Below are positions 44,919-57,680 of a stretch of 64,000 bases of DNA, one piece after another. Origin of the DNA: Sternotherus odoratus. Taxonomy: Eukaryota > Chordata > Testudines > Kinosternidae. How positions within the stretch are numbered: position 1 is the stretch's first letter; every line of letters starts with the position of its first letter. A program made the translations under genes and the position numbers. The notes beneath the pieces were generated by a model, which saw nothing but the letters and a program-made list of their open reading frames with translations, did not search any database and was not told the origin of the DNA. The stretch lies in assembly GCA_032164245.1 (NCBI GenBank), contig JAVMKO010000004.1, forward strand, positions 36,495,626 through 36,559,625, written 5' to 3'.

Positions 44919-46596
44919 GTTGGCATCACCAACCAAAGCTTTGAGACAACTATTATGCTAATTGTAGGTCTTATTCACAAGAGTGTTAATTACTTCCAAT
45001 TATACTACAGAGCAGTGTAGTTACACCCATGTAAAACAGGAATAATACAGTGGAGAACTGTATTATCTCTAATGAAACGAGATATATTTAAAATAAAAGA
45101 TTTTTACACAGATTCCCATCCACATTTTTAAAAGCTGACATGTTATGAACAATTTTTAAAACAAAGACTTTCTTCCTGAACATAATGAGCTCAGATCTGA
45201 ACAAAGCAAGTTCGGGCCAAGTTTTGTGGGCTCCTTATTCCTAGTTATTTTATGGGTCTAAAAGTTACTGAGACTCAAGCCAAGGAAAAAAAAATTGAGC
45301 CTCCAGAGTGAACCTGAATACATAACTCAAGCACCCTCTAGCGCTAACAGTAACAGCATAGTAACAAGCAACAGTAATGGCATAACAAGAAATATCTCCA
45401 ATCACATTAATTCCACTTAATATATAACATGTGGAGAGGCAACATGGCCTTCCAAAATGTCTCTCTTTGAACACTGAATATTAAAACTTATTCTTTTCTA
45501 AGATGATTGTGAATAATCACAGTTTATCACTACTTCAATAAAAGGTTATCTTTGACAGAAACAAATTTTGAGTTGTTTAAAAATCTAGATAAAATAAATG
45601 AGGCAGTGTTTGTTTATACTAATTTCCTTTGATCCTCTGATGGAGAGTGAAAAACATTTCTGAAAGTAACTGAAATGGGAAACTTTACCTCCGGTGCATC
45701 AACATTTGTGCTATGAGCTGAATCTCAACCAGGGCAAACAGACTGGATTCTCAGATCTAATGAAATGCAGTATGCATTTTGATGAAAAGTCACGTCCCTC
45801 AATTACAAAAAAATCATTTTTTTCCAAACAGTGGATTCATTTTTTTTAAAGAAAATCAATTAGGTTTACACCTAAACCTTTTTAGTCAAGAATAGATATA
45901 TGACTTGAACCCAAGACCAGGACAGCATATTAAAATATTCACTACAGGATGTTTTTTTAGGAAATAAATAGTGTTGGATCACCAGGAGAATATATTTTCA
46001 GAAAAAGGGGAAATTATTTTATATATATAAAACTAAAGAACTTCAAGGACTAAGAACATCAAGTACATTTACCACAAGAATCATGTTGTCACCCAGAGGA
46101 TTCAGCTAACTAAGAAAACACTTCTGAACATTTTGAATTCTGTTTCAGGAATAATGTACAGTTTAAAATATACATGTTTACATTTCTTAGTCATTTATTG
46201 ATACTTATTTATATTGTGCATAGTGCTAATATGCACAGCACTCTAAATTCATCAATGAATTATGGCATGAATGTTGCTTTTTTGGTGAGTTTTTTTAAAG
46301 CATGTTTTCAATTTTTAAGATAATTTTATGCCAGTGAACGTCGTAGGATTGATAGCAGAGGACCCTGAATTCTCGTTTCCCACAGAATGGACATAGCATG
46401 AGCAGTGGCAATGAAAGATCCCCAAATATCTGCTAGTGTGCCTCACCCCAGACTGATGCCTTACTTCAGGCAAGAGAGTATTGCAGCCTCCAATCCTTCA
46501 TGAAACTGCCAAGAATAACAGCAAGTAATTACAACTATAGTTGTGATTTATGCAATGTGGACAAAGGAACAGGATTGAAATAGTTATTTGTTATCC
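44919..46596. other. Non-coding DNA
   Basis: Starts with the possible primer-binding site noted above; after that no retroviral coding motifs and no gene. Confidence 0.45.
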
Positions 46597-47854
46597 TGTG
46601 AGATGCTGTACCTCAAAGTAGCACCCTATAATCCCTCTATTCATCATTAATATATGGTTGTGATATTACATACAAAGCATGGCTTGGAAGATATCATGCG
46701 CAAGATCATGATCTGCTGAGACTCATTGTTATATGTATATTGTTAGTGTGTATAAAGTTATGAGATTTTGCTGTATGGTTTTGATTAAAATATGTCATGA
46801 GTTTGGGAGTTGCCCACTGCTAGTTCTCCAGTGACAAAGAAGGAGGTGACCCACATGCAGACAGGCATAAAATGATAATTAATCAGGAAAGGGAGAGCTG
46901 TGCTCCCAGAGCTTGTAGTTATGTCTCTCATGGAGGTGGGTTTTTGTAGAGCACTGGGAGAGCGCTCTCCCAGCCCTGCGCTGCGACCACAAAGCCACTT
47001 TAAAGCCACAGCAGCACTTTAGCATTGCCGGTGTAGACTAGCTCTAAGAGAGATGCGCGAACATCAGACAATGGGGATTGTTCAACTCTATGACTCAGGT
47101 ACACAAGACCACACATGGGAAATTGCTCTTCTCTGACTCAGTAGGGGCCACCTTACTGGACATGTCTGGGTTAATATTTTCCAGGCACATGAACTGAGGG
47201 TAGAAAATAAGGGACAGTGGCATCATGTGACCACCTCTATCCTCCTCTACCCATGCTGAAAGCAACAAGAACACTGGGAAGAAAAAGACTTGAACTGAGG
47301 GGACTGGTGCCAGACTGAGAAGGAATGTCAGCCTGTGTATTAAGGACGATTAAGGACAGCAATAGTCGGTGAGATGAGAAAAACTGCTTGATCCAAATAC
47401 TGCTTAGTATAATAAGATTTAGGATTTAGATTGTGTTCTTATTTTTTATTTTCTTTGGTGACTATCTCCGGGCTTTATGCCTACTACTTATAATCACTAT
47501 AAAACTATTTTTCTGGGGTTAATAAACTTATTTTAATGTTTTATCTTTACCAGTGAGTTTGTCTGAAGTGCTTGGGAAATCTGCTCAGATTACAAAGGCT
47601 GGTGCATGTCCACTCTCCTTTGATGAAGTGGTGAACTAATTAACAAGTTTGCACTGTTCAAAAGGTCTTTACAGTGCAAAATGGTATATTTCTGGGGTGC
47701 AAGCTGGGGCCCCCCTCTGAATTCTGGTGGCTGAGGGATAATAGCTCCTGAAGGGGTTTGCTCCTTGTCACTAACGAAATGTTGTGAGAGCTAGACCAGG
47801 CTGGAGAGTTAAGGGGGAAAACCAGTTACAGAGTACGCTGGGAATCCTGTCACA
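46597..47854 (+). mobile_element. Endogenous retrovirus-type solo LTR (copy 2)
   Basis: Begins 'tgtgagatgctgtac' and ends 'ggaatcctgtcaca'. The flanks 'tatcc' and 'taccc' agree at 4 of 5 and may be the 5-bp target duplication. 'gttaataaact' (about 47518) gives a poly(A) signal in the expected 3' half. The 5' 800 bp align with 16679-17575. A MITE fragment sits inside. With no internal retroviral sequence on either side it is best seen as a solo LTR left by recombination. Confidence 0.65.
46915..47045. mobile_element. MITE fragment inside LTR copy 2
   Basis: A GC-rich patch 'cactgggagagcgctctccc' with a self-complementary core, ending 'ccggtgtagactagctct', absent from the aligned LTR copy at 17 kb. 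It resembles the terminal part of a reptile DNA transposon of the 'gtgtagac' type. Boundaries approximate. Confidence 0.5.
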
Positions 47855-48400
47855 TACCCATTGAAACAAACTCCCAAGAGATTTTGTAGATTCTCCATCT
47901 CTTCATGTCTTCAGATCAAGAGTGGCTGCCTTTCTAGAAGATATGCTTTAGTCACACAGACACACACACACACATTTTTGGGCTCAATACAGTGGTGACT
48001 ATGAGGAATTTAATGGCCAGTGATATATAGGAGGTCAGATGAGATGATCTAATGGTTTCTTATAGCCTTAAGCTATATACCATTATACAGTGTAATAACT
48101 GTATACCATTATACAGTTTTCAAATAAGAATGATGATCTCCCACTACCCACCTAAGTAGGTTTTAAATTAGTCATCTATAAGTGAAAGGTTTCATATACT
48201 ACTCCAATACTTCTCATATTTTTTTCTCAATCATTACTTGTTAGCAGAGATCAGTCACAGCCATGGTGCTTGTCTCCAAATCTCCTCCCATCTAAGAAAT
48301 TGTTCACATCTGGTGTTACTTCAACCATTAAAGAGAGGCCTGAGCACCAAAAACTTATATCTGGATTTGAAATCAAATTTGCCAAAGCAGGATGGTTTTG
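47855..48400. other. Non-coding DNA with a CA repeat
   Basis: A (CA) run lies at 47955-47976. 'tataccattatacagt' is present twice at about 48074-48117. No gene. Confidence 0.5.
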
Positions 48401-48640
48401 CATCTCATGTGCCGTATATAAATATAATTAAATATTTTTTTAAAAAAGTTGTCACTTCTCTTTTGGATTAAAACTTGGATGCATCTCATGTGCCGTATAT
48501 AAATATAATCTCATGTGCCGTATATAAATATAATTAAATATTTTTTTAAAAAAGTTGTCACTTCTCTTTTGGATTATAAATATAATTAACTATTTTTTAA
48601 AAAAAGTTGTCACTTCTCTTTTGGATTAAAACTTGGATGC
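48401..48640. repeat. Local tandem duplication, four unequal copies of an up-to-80-bp unit
   Basis: The full unit spans 48401-48480 (starts 'catctcatgtgccgtatata', ends 'aaaacttggatg'). A partial copy follows at 48482-48509, a third at about 48510-48575, and a fourth with a slightly different start at 48576-48640. Copies are almost identical, so the expansion is recent. The unit ends in the same word at both extremes. There is no coding function. Confidence 0.9.
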
Positions 48641-50384
48641 ATGCAAGTATCAATCCCTCCCCACAACCCAAAATGGTAAAAGAAACCAAAGTGTAGGAGC
48701 AGCTGAGACACAGTAGAGAAGATGAAAATTGGACATGTCCTAGCAATATTATTTGTTAGTCACATATTTCAGGTACTGTGAAAGAGAAAAAGAGGGTGGA
48801 GGCTTAGGTAAAGTGAGAAGATTAATTATAAAAAATCTGTCCTCCAATAGAGACCAATTAAGAAATAAGAAAAACTGCATGTCCTTTTCAATTTTTTGTG
48901 AGGACATTTTTTAAAAACTAAAATGAACATCACGGTACAAAAATGTCTAACTTGTTTGCTGATTAGAGGGACACTACCAGATCAATTCTGTACAAAACCT
49001 AAGTTTTTGGCCAAAGCAAACTTTTACAAAACAAGAAGAATATTTTAATTTATTACAATTTCCAAAGTGAACAATTTTAAAACATGTAGCACATGACAGC
49101 GCTGTGATAGTTTCTGGCTAGATATCATTTAGAATCAATGGTAAAACATGGTTTGAGCATATTAAAATTCAGAAAGCAAACAAGCAGCAAATGTACCAAA
49201 AGGTTAGCTATTTGTTAAAACAGTGTTCATTTAAAATGACCCATAAATTTAAGCCACCATGTCCCGAAGATGATAAGCATATCACAGGTTTATCATTTTT
49301 AGTCATTCTTTTTTATATGTACATAGTTACTTCATATGAAAGAAAACCTTGAGTTCATTTTTGAGTGTACATTTTAAGTGTAAAAACTGAGAACAATACA
49401 AACCAATGCAAACACAAATGCCTCATAACTGTATTGTATTAAGCAAATGTCTATAAGCTGCACAGATTTATATGTACTGTACTTTTTGTACAACTGTGCG
49501 TGAAACAATCTGAGCTGAGACACTTAGCACATTTCTTACAGGTTCAGCCAGAGGGGAGGCTCCTTCTTGGCTCACCTGGTACAGTTGATGCCTCTGAGCC
49601 ACAAAGGCTTTCCAGCTGAATCTTGACTAAGGATGTATGTAGCAACCAGCCACACCCAGCGGATAGAGGACTCTGCTAACTGGCTAAGTCCGCTTCAGTG
49701 TCTGGCCACCAAATGGCAGACACAACCAGCAGCTGCAGCACTCATCTCAATTTATAAGACACCCTTTATTAACACCACATTTTAATACTAAAACAAATTA
49801 GGTTTCGATAGAGACAAACATCTGTGTTGTACATTCCTCTTGAGGAGCCCTCTCCCCTCAGTGGCAACATTTATTCTCTCTAAAGTTCTCTTAAAAACAC
49901 ATTGTGTAACCTGGCTTTTGTTCTGCTGCATATAAACATTTCACAGTGCATTTTGAAAGTTGTAGGGCCTGATTCTTACCCACATCAGCCCTTGGACCCC
50001 TATCCAGCAAAGCACTTTAAGCACACAAGTAGCACCACTGAGTTCAGTTGCTATTACACGAGGGAAGTGACCCAGAACACAGCCAACCTACAGGTAGGGA
50101 TCTCAGAACCAATATCTTTGGTTAGGGCCTGCATTGCAGACAACAGTAAATGCTGGGGAGTTCTTATTTAGGTTCTAAATTTATCTAATAGCAGAAACTG
50201 ATCTGGAGTTTATCTGAACACAGAGCTATTCAACCACCCACCCACTCACCCCACCACCCTACAAATGCTCATTACATGAAAAGTATAGGAAGACAATTCA
50301 TTCAGGAACAGTTCGAAATAAAGTGAAATGTAAAATTGGCATTTCTGATTCTGTTATTCCAAGATTCAGTCTCCCTCTCACACT
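48641..50384. other. Non-coding DNA with an old repeat scrap
   Basis: At 49965-50065 'gggcctgattcttacccaca' and 'agcacacaagtagcaccact' fit the short palindromic amniote repeats. Otherwise no gene. Confidence 0.45.
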
Positions 50385-50507
50385 TAGGGTGACCAGATGT
50401 CCCAATTTATTAGGGACAGTCCCAATTTTGGGGTCTTTTTTCTTATATAAGCTCTTGTTACCCCTCACCCCTGTCCCAATTTTTCACATTTCCTGTCTGG
50501 TCACCTA
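50385..50507. mobile_element. Short MITE with TIRs and TA flanks
   Basis: 'gggtgaccagatgtccc' at 50387 is inverted at the right end as 'ctgtctggtcacc' (to 50505). Both ends are flanked by TA. Interior 'tagggacagtcccaattttg' and 'cccctgtcccaatttttcac' are characteristic of a tiny, abundant reptile MITE. TA flanks suit a Tc1/mariner-type element. Confidence 0.8.
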
Positions 50508-53145
50508 CTCACACTACTTATAGCAGGTTAGGAGTATAGCATTCAAAAATAAAGTATAAATAGCCTTATCATACTTAAATCTTTAAAAAGAGCAAAGGCA
50601 TGCAGCCCCATCCTGCAGATGTTCACATTCTGCTTATTAGCATGAACAATTCCTGAACTGCTCATAGTTGTGTGCATTACCCTCAGTGTATGCAGGATCA
50701 GGCCATAATTTGAACAATGCCTGCCTATGTACAGTGGGAATGCTAAAAACTCATCCAGAGATGTTAATGACTCAAGTGGCATCCCCCATTTTAAATACAG
50801 GAAATTTCTCTGAAACATTTATCATCTCTAAAACCAAATGAGCCTTTTCATAGACCAGATTTCAATATCCTTCTACCTGCTGAAGAGCACACACTACTCC
50901 TTGAGTTGTTGCACTGAAATTCTAGAACCAATAAGATCCACAGAATTGATATTGAAGTCTATGGGGAAACTGGAGTAACCCAAGATGAGTAAAAGTATGA
51001 GGATCTGGCCTTGCAGATGCATATTGTATTCCACATCTACACTGGTAGAAGGATCTGGTTTGATATTGAAAATTGGGTGTATTTTATCATTTAATTGGGA
51101 GAAGGTAAAGAATTTCATATAACAAAATTACTTATTAATGTAGCAACACAACAGTTGAAATACTCCTGGTTTACCTTGGTCCTTGGGGTTGCATTCATCT
51201 ACTGTTTCTTTGTTGTATAAATAAAGGCAATAAATTCATTTAGACTGATATTTAATGAAAATGAACTTTCAGCTTTATCTATAATCTTGTCATACTCTCT
51301 AAAAATAGTTAAAGCACAGAACTTTCAGTCACTAAATCTTCCACGCAAATATGTAGGAGCAGAGCAACACATTTTAAAGTTACAGGCTAAACTCCCATTG
51401 ATTTCAATATTGCAGTTTTAGTTCTTAAGTAAGGACCACTTCTGTTTAATCATTCTAGATCTGTCTGACTAATAATCTACTGTAATTATGTCTAACACTA
51501 ATAACTGTGTAGGGGTCCTGATTGAAGACTAATAAAACCTAATTAAGAAAGATTTCTTGATAATTAAATCCTAATATCTATTAAAGACTAATCTAAGTAC
51601 CATTTGGGCACAGAAGCTAATTTTGCAGTAAAAGCTGTTTTTAATAATGGGATCCAAGCTGATTTACAGGCAAGAGATTTTTGAAATCTTGTTAAAAATA
51701 ACTTAAGCTTATGTCTTCAATTCTATGTCATCTGAAAGCCAGTTGTAAGATGCAACCTACATAAACTGCAAGATTCTATAGAGGACACTGCTGCCATTCA
51801 TGTCATACCAGCATTCTAAAATGTGTGTGCAATTTCATTGGATTCAGAAATCTTTCTAAAGATTTTCTCTGGGGGTGAACTATAAGGACTGACACCGAAT
51901 TCAATCAAGTCTGATTAATTAGCATGTAAATTTAAATGTCTTTTCCTTATTTTGTGCTCTGCTTTAATGAAGAACACAAATTAAAATATTTCAGCCATCA
52001 CATTAGACAGTGTTGGATTTTAGCTTAATGTAGGGGAACATATAGTATATCTGCTCCTTCACATTTTCAATGCTACCAATTAAACTGTATACCCTTCTTT
52101 CATCCAGGGAGGGATGTGTCTCTTATCAAGAAAGTGGCAACATCTGCTTTCTAAGATGACATCTGCTAGGGAAGTGAAGAAAGCAGAATATAAGCTGCTT
52201 AGTCAAATTGTTCATAGATAAAGAATTAATTAATTACAAGGGATGGGAAAGCAACAGATTAGGACCAGCATGTAATTAGCTATGCTTCAGATGCCAAAAC
52301 ACACTGCTTGGGAAATATAATTAATGAGTTAATGAGAGCTCCTGATGACTCTCAGCAGTGCAGAGTGATAAGGGTACTACAATCTGCTTCAAAATGTCTA
52401 CTGGGCAAAAGTTTAAGGAGCTGGTTTCTGTGCTTGCAATGAGGCTTATTCTGGAGCAGAATGTTTTCCTGCTGTGCCCAAGTCCATTAGAACTGGACTG
52501 GCTATATATATATTGAACCACCACTTATGGAATATATAAGCCTCACTCAGTCAAAGTCCATTTCACCAGCAAAAGTTTAGTTTTGTCCAAGTGAAACAGT
52601 ATAAAAAGATTACATTTTTCAGTACTTGCAGAGATTGCACTGATGAAGAATATAATGTAGTCTAATCCCTCACAAGTTAGGAATTTATTGCAGGACCAAT
52701 TCAGAAGTCATAGCAACGTACACTATAACATATTTAGCAATAAAAAAAAGAGACTCCAGTTAGTACACTCTCTTGTGCATTTCTTTGTGCCTATGTCCCA
52801 GATTCTGAAAAGAAAACCAGGTGGTCAGATCCTGCCACTGCACAGAGTCCTATGGAAACTAAACATTCCTAGTCTAGAATGTTATGTCCATCTTGATTTT
52901 AATTCATATCAAAATGCATTAGGACAAAAACTGAAATTTCTGAAATGTTTCAATTCACTTCACTTTTCTTTTGTCTCCAAAATGTTGTTTTCTACTCCAT
53001 GTCTTGTTTCCCAGAGTCCTTAAAATGCTAGGGAAATTCATTCAAGCTTGAAATTGAATAAGTCCCACATTCAAAATTCCATGCAAAACTACAGCTCATG
53101 GGTGTTGTGATAATTTTGGCTCGAGAGAGAATTGTCATATAGAAA

Positions 53146-53146
<1 letters not shown>
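50508..53146. other. Non-coding DNA with old repeat scraps
   Basis: 'gtatgcaggatcaggccata' (about 50690-50710) and 'ttgaagtctatggggaaact' to 'gaggatctggcc' (about 50950-51010) are remnants of the short palindromic amniote repeats. No gene; the 111-codon frame at 52688-53023 has no domain. Confidence 0.45.

Positions 53147-53189
<43 letters not shown>
53147..53189. repeat. Compound (TC)n(AC)n microsatellite
   Basis: About 11 TC units run directly into about 11 AC units. Likely polymorphic in length. Confidence 0.95.
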
Positions 53190-53291
53190 ATGTATATATG
53201 GCTTAATTTTTGCCAAACTGATTAACAATTTTGGGTGTCCAACTTGCAGCAACTTCAGAAGGCTTGATTTTTAGTGATGGGTACCTAACCT

Positions 53292-53392
53292 CTGAAAGAA
53301 AGCGATGAATACTTGTAGCACCTTAGAGACTAACTAGTTTATTTCAGCATAAGCTTTTGTGAGCTATAGCTCACTTCGTCGGATGCACAGAA
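53292..53392. mobile_element. Half copy of the palindromic interspersed element
   Basis: 'ttgtagcaccttagagacta', 'cagcataagcttttgtgagc' and 'tagctcacttcgtcggatgc' match the left arm of the element at 16836-17111 (caccttaaaggctaac, agcataagcttttgtggg, cacttcgtc). The second arm is missing. The divergent centre 'gagctatagctc' is itself a small palindrome, so this is a different subfamily. Confidence 0.8.
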
Positions 53393-55150
53393 GTGAGTTG
53401 GCTCTAGGTGTCTGAAGTCGGGCACACACAAAATGGAGGCACTTGAAAAATCACTAGTTATTTTTGCAAATGTAAGTCACATATTTGCATACACACAAAA
53501 AGACACAACACCACACAAGTCCAGGTGGGGACTACAGTACTCAGGGAATAATATATATGCTTCTTGTTTGATCACTAGAGGTGACATAGGGATCTTATTG
53601 GGTCCTTCATATGTCAGCCAAGTAGGCACATGCCTTTAAAATAGAATTCAGGACAACCACATTAAGATGAGAGTTGGAGGTTGGAATTATAATTATTATA
53701 TTATATTTACAATTATAGTCTTGGATACATAGCTCATTAAAGTCAATATAGTTTTCTGTTTACTTCAGTTTGATTTGGATCCAGCCCTGTGACTAAAAGA
53801 GGAATAAACATCAAATACATAACATGCCCAAACAATATTTAAAATGAAATTTTAAATAACCTATGATGGAAAAAGACAGTGATTACTGCTGTACTTACAA
53901 AACAAATTACAATAAGTTTTAATCAGTTTTATTAAACCATAAACATTTTTACATGAAAACTGAAATTATAACATGGGCAGAATCCACCAATTTGTTATTT
54001 TTGTATAGAGTCCAAGAATATGAGAGAGGTACATTTTCTAAGTGAAAATAAGTCACTAAATAAACCTAGCCATTGTTTAAAAAAGCCACCAAGCAAGCCA
54101 TGGGAAATAGAATTATTTTCCTTGAATGTCTTGTCCCTTAAGAAGCTGACATGCAGGGAATTATTCTTTGAGTTTCCTTTGGTATGGAGCACCAACTAAT
54201 AAACCAAGAGACAATTCAGCTCCAACATATGCTTCCTATCTCCTCAGTCAGCTGTGACATATATTCAGCTTTCAAGTAGTGTGCCATTTCTAGGTTTTGA
54301 GCATCTTTCTACCTGAGCAAAGACATCCAAAACTAAGGTCAAGCTGGCCTTAGGAAGAATGCTGTGTTTACACAATCCACCAGCTATGTTAGGTAAGCTC
54401 ATTTAAATCACTACATGTCAATATGAGGCATCTATGAAGGCTCTCTTTTAGACATTGCCAATCATCCTGGTAATTTGTTTCTGCAATACTGCCCAGAGAC
54501 AGGATGAGCAGTGTCCTCTGAATGACCATATCCTCTATTGGAGGAGACTACACAAGGATGATCTATGAAAAGAGACTCTTGTATTGGGCAGATAATTCGT
54601 CCTTTTCTTGTATTCATCTGCCTCTTTCTATTATTTATACTTCATTCTTTTATTGTTATTTTGTTTGAATGCCACAAAAATAATCTCATACAACAGCAAC
54701 CATAGCAGAGCATATACTTGTATATGAACTGAGACTATATTGAATTGACAGGATCTGATTGTACATAGTTACTCAGAGCTAGTCTGAATGGATTCATCAC
54801 AGGTGAAATTGTGGGTCATCAGCATTCAGAAAAATCACTGTGGTTTTGTTGTTGTTTTTTGTTTGATTTTTTTAAACAAAAATGTTTTTTATGTTTTTAT
54901 GTTTATATTTAACTATTATGCTTAAAGTTGTATTGAACTTTTCAATAGTTGTCTGTGAATTCTGGAAAGTTTATGTTGCAAAAATTGCTACAGAATTCTC
55001 TTGCATATCTGCAACTCCTCAGTTATTCTCTTACATTTGCAGGGTAGGATGTAGTAAGAGATCTTTATTCATTGTCCTACCACCTCTTCCCTAATGTGAT
55101 GTAATGAGCAAGCTTAAAAGCCATTATTCTTATCACACTAATTTAATCCT
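53393..55150. other. Non-coding DNA
   Basis: No gene or clear repeat. The last five bases (ATCCT) are the target duplication of the following LTR. Confidence 0.5.
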
Positions 55151-55918
55151 TGTCATAAGTATAAAGTAGCTTAGAATTACTGTTTTACCTGTGAAGGGTT
55201 AACCTGAAGTAACCTGAGAAAGGGAGATGACGTAATCAACCTCAGATCAAAGGGAGTGTTTTTTAGTTTCATTTTCTCCCACTCATGTCTCTCTCTGTCT
55301 GTCTGTGCCATTCGCCTGGATGGGAAGAACCACAGCTCTGACCTTTTATATCTTTCTATAATCTTCTAACCAAGTCAAGCCTAGTAGTAAGTGAATTGTA
55401 AACTTGAACTGTATCACTTGATAATTGATCCATGGTGTTCCTTGCTGTTAAGCTGTAGCAGAGGGAAAAATTCCAAGGAGGGGGTCAGAAGGTTGAGTGA
55501 TGTTAAGGGTTTTTCTATTGATTTCTGTACAGTGGGTTTATGCTTTTCTCTTTTTCTTTAATTAAATTCTTGCTTTTAAGACTCTGACTGTTTGTTTCCA
55601 TTGGAGCGATCCTGGTTTGGATCGGGCATGTCTCACAGAAAATGAGGGTTTGTGGTCTTTGTTCTCGAATCTCTCCCAGGTAAAGGGAGGAGATTTCGGG
55701 GGTGTTACAAGGGGGTTCCAATTTACCCTAACCCATGGTTTGGGGGGCTTAAATTGGTGGTGGCAGCATTTTCCAAGCCCAGACATAGGGGAAGTTTATG
55801 TTCTGGGGGAAAGTTTTAACCTAAGCTGGTAAAATAAGCTTGGGGGGTGATTTCTTCTTTCATGCGGTGTTCCTACATCTTTACCCTAGAGTTCAGAGTG
55901 GGGAGACACACCTTGACA
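55151..55918 (+). mobile_element. Solo LTR of an endogenous retrovirus, perfect 5-bp duplication
   Basis: Starts 'tgtcataagtataaag' and ends 'cacaccttgaca' (768 bp, TG...CA). ATCCT is present exactly at 55146-55150 and 55919-55923. The late part 'taacctaagctggtaaaata' and 'taccctagagttcagagtgg' matches an LTR family I know from turtles. There is no internal proviral sequence, so the provirus was removed by LTR-LTR recombination. Confidence 0.88.
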
Positions 55919-56277
55919 ATCCTTTTTAAAAGAAATCATATTTTATATGGTTTTTGCCAGGAATTCTTTGCTATTTTTCACAATCCCCCATTCCTGAAGA
56001 AAGACAAGCCTAACATGTTTGAAAACCTCCAGATTCTTACATCTGTTAGCATACTTCTTTGAATACTTCTAATTTCATAACTTTTGTTTATGTGTTGACA
56101 AGAAGAAGGTTCCAGAATAGAAGACTGCTGAATTTAATAAAGTATAACTTAGTCCAGAGCTTCAACAGAAAGTTTTTGATGGCATATATATGTGGAGAAT
56201 GGGGTGGGTGAAAGAAGACGTTGACTGGAATTTGATCAAAGCAAGTGCTTTGGCTATGATCATGGGCATAAACTTAT
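55919..56277. other. Non-coding DNA
   Basis: Nothing recognisable between the solo LTR and the first copy of the 141-bp duplication. Confidence 0.5.
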
Positions 56278-56418
56278 ACATGCAAGTTATGTACCTGGAG
56301 CCTCTTTGTTCCAATAAATGCCAGAACGTTGCCCAAAAAAAGTGACTATTGCTTTTAAGCCTAAAAAAACCAACAAATCATTGCATATTCTTAGCACCTC
56401 TTGAAGACACCCCTAATC
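56278..56418 (+). repeat. 141-bp direct duplication, copy A
   Basis: Shares with 57165-57305 the blocks 'ttatgtacctgga', 'tctttgttccaa', 'cttttaagcct', 'ccaacaaat' and 'attgcatattcttagcac', in the same order and the same total length, with scattered substitutions. It is either an ancient local duplication or two members of an unrecognised dispersed family. Confidence 0.8.
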
Positions 56419-56729
56419 ATGGCTTCCAAATTCACAACAAAACAAGAGCCTCATTTGTCTAAAATGCAAAAGTCAAATTATTTGTTTGAAATCCTGATGA
56501 AGAAAATATTCATATAAAAAAATACATTTTCAGCTCTATCACTGAATATGCTGCCCTCTTCTTCAAAGTCTAAGAATATTTCTTCCTTTATAAAGTGAGT
56601 GTGATTTGATAAAATGTCTACTTTACTAACTAATAAAGAACTAAGCATCGTTCAGAACTGTAGCAGTCTCTTATCTAGAGCCAATGGAGGACACAGAAGA
56701 AAAGGCAAACTGCTTTCTTCAGCTAAACA

Positions 56730-56784
56730 GATTCTTTGTATTTTTCATGCTTTCCAAGATTCTTTTTATTTTTCATGCTTTCCA
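56730..56784. repeat. Tandem duplication of a 28-bp unit
   Basis: Two neighbouring copies of 'gattcttt(g/t)tatttttca' plus 'tgctttcca', differing at one base. Confidence 0.85.
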
Positions 56785-57164
56785 TTTCCATTAACATTCT
56801 TGGTGTTTTTCATTAGCTAATCATAAGAAAACAGATTTTAGATATGATTTTTCCACCTATAGTTTACTCTTTCTTATGCAGTAACACTTTTGTACACATA
56901 TATTGTTTTTATTTAAAGTGATCCCAAGGAAAAATTATATAGCCTACTGTCAGGGCTCTCCTTTGAAATATGATCAGTTGAAGTGGACAGAAAACTCAAT
57001 CCTTTCTAAAGCTATTTTAAAGCAGTTTGACAAAATTTAGTACTGCTCCTTGTGATGTGGTATTCACAATACAAAACCATGAGGATAGGTACTAATTGAA
57101 ACCCGTATTAAGTAGTCAAATTGACTGAGCATAGATGGACTTTGCAATGCCCTCTAACCCCTGG

Positions 57165-57305
57165 ACATGCAACTTATGTACCTGGACCATCTTTGTTCCA
57201 AAATATGCCAGCACTCTGCCAAAAAAAGTCAGTATTACTTTTAAGCCTCCAAAACCAACAAATTATTGCATATTCTTAGCACTTCTTGATGACACCTCTA
57301 ATCTC
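57165..57305 (+). repeat. 141-bp direct duplication, copy B
   Basis: Partner of 56278-56418, 887 bp away in the same orientation. The divergence of the two copies suggests an old event. Confidence 0.8.
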
Positions 57306-57534
57306 TACCTTTCTACCCACATCAAGACTGAGACATATTGACAGAGCAGAGGAGAGAAAGCTTGGACTGTTGATGCCTACGCTGCGCAAGCTCTGTGGAT
57401 AAGTAAAGGACATCAGCCTTCAGGATAATCAAACCAATACTTCTCAGGAGCAAGTGGGCCCTAGATAGTCTACCAAATTCAGATTGTCATGTGGCTAAAT
57501 AAGGAAACGTGGGTCCTCTTTCCAGCTCTGCATA

Positions 57535-57680
57535 CACCTAGTGTGATCTTGGGCAAGTCATTAGCCCAGGCTCAAAGCACTGCCATCCGCAAAATGGGAC
57601 AATCACATTTACATGCCTCACTGGAGCAATGTGCTTAGAGATCTTTAGATGAAAGGTGCTACAGAAGCACAAAAATAAAA
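57535..57680 (+). repeat. MIR-like SINE
   Basis: 'atcttgggcaagtcattagc', then 'tccgcaaaatgggacaatca', 'cttagagatctttagatgaa' and 'aggtgctacagaagcac' follow the MIR order (ttgggcaagtca, aaaatggg, gcttt/agagatc, aaagcgcta). Confidence 0.75.

Noticed and set aside
52688..53023. 111-codon plus frame
   Set aside because: No domain, no splice or promoter support, ordinary AT-rich composition.
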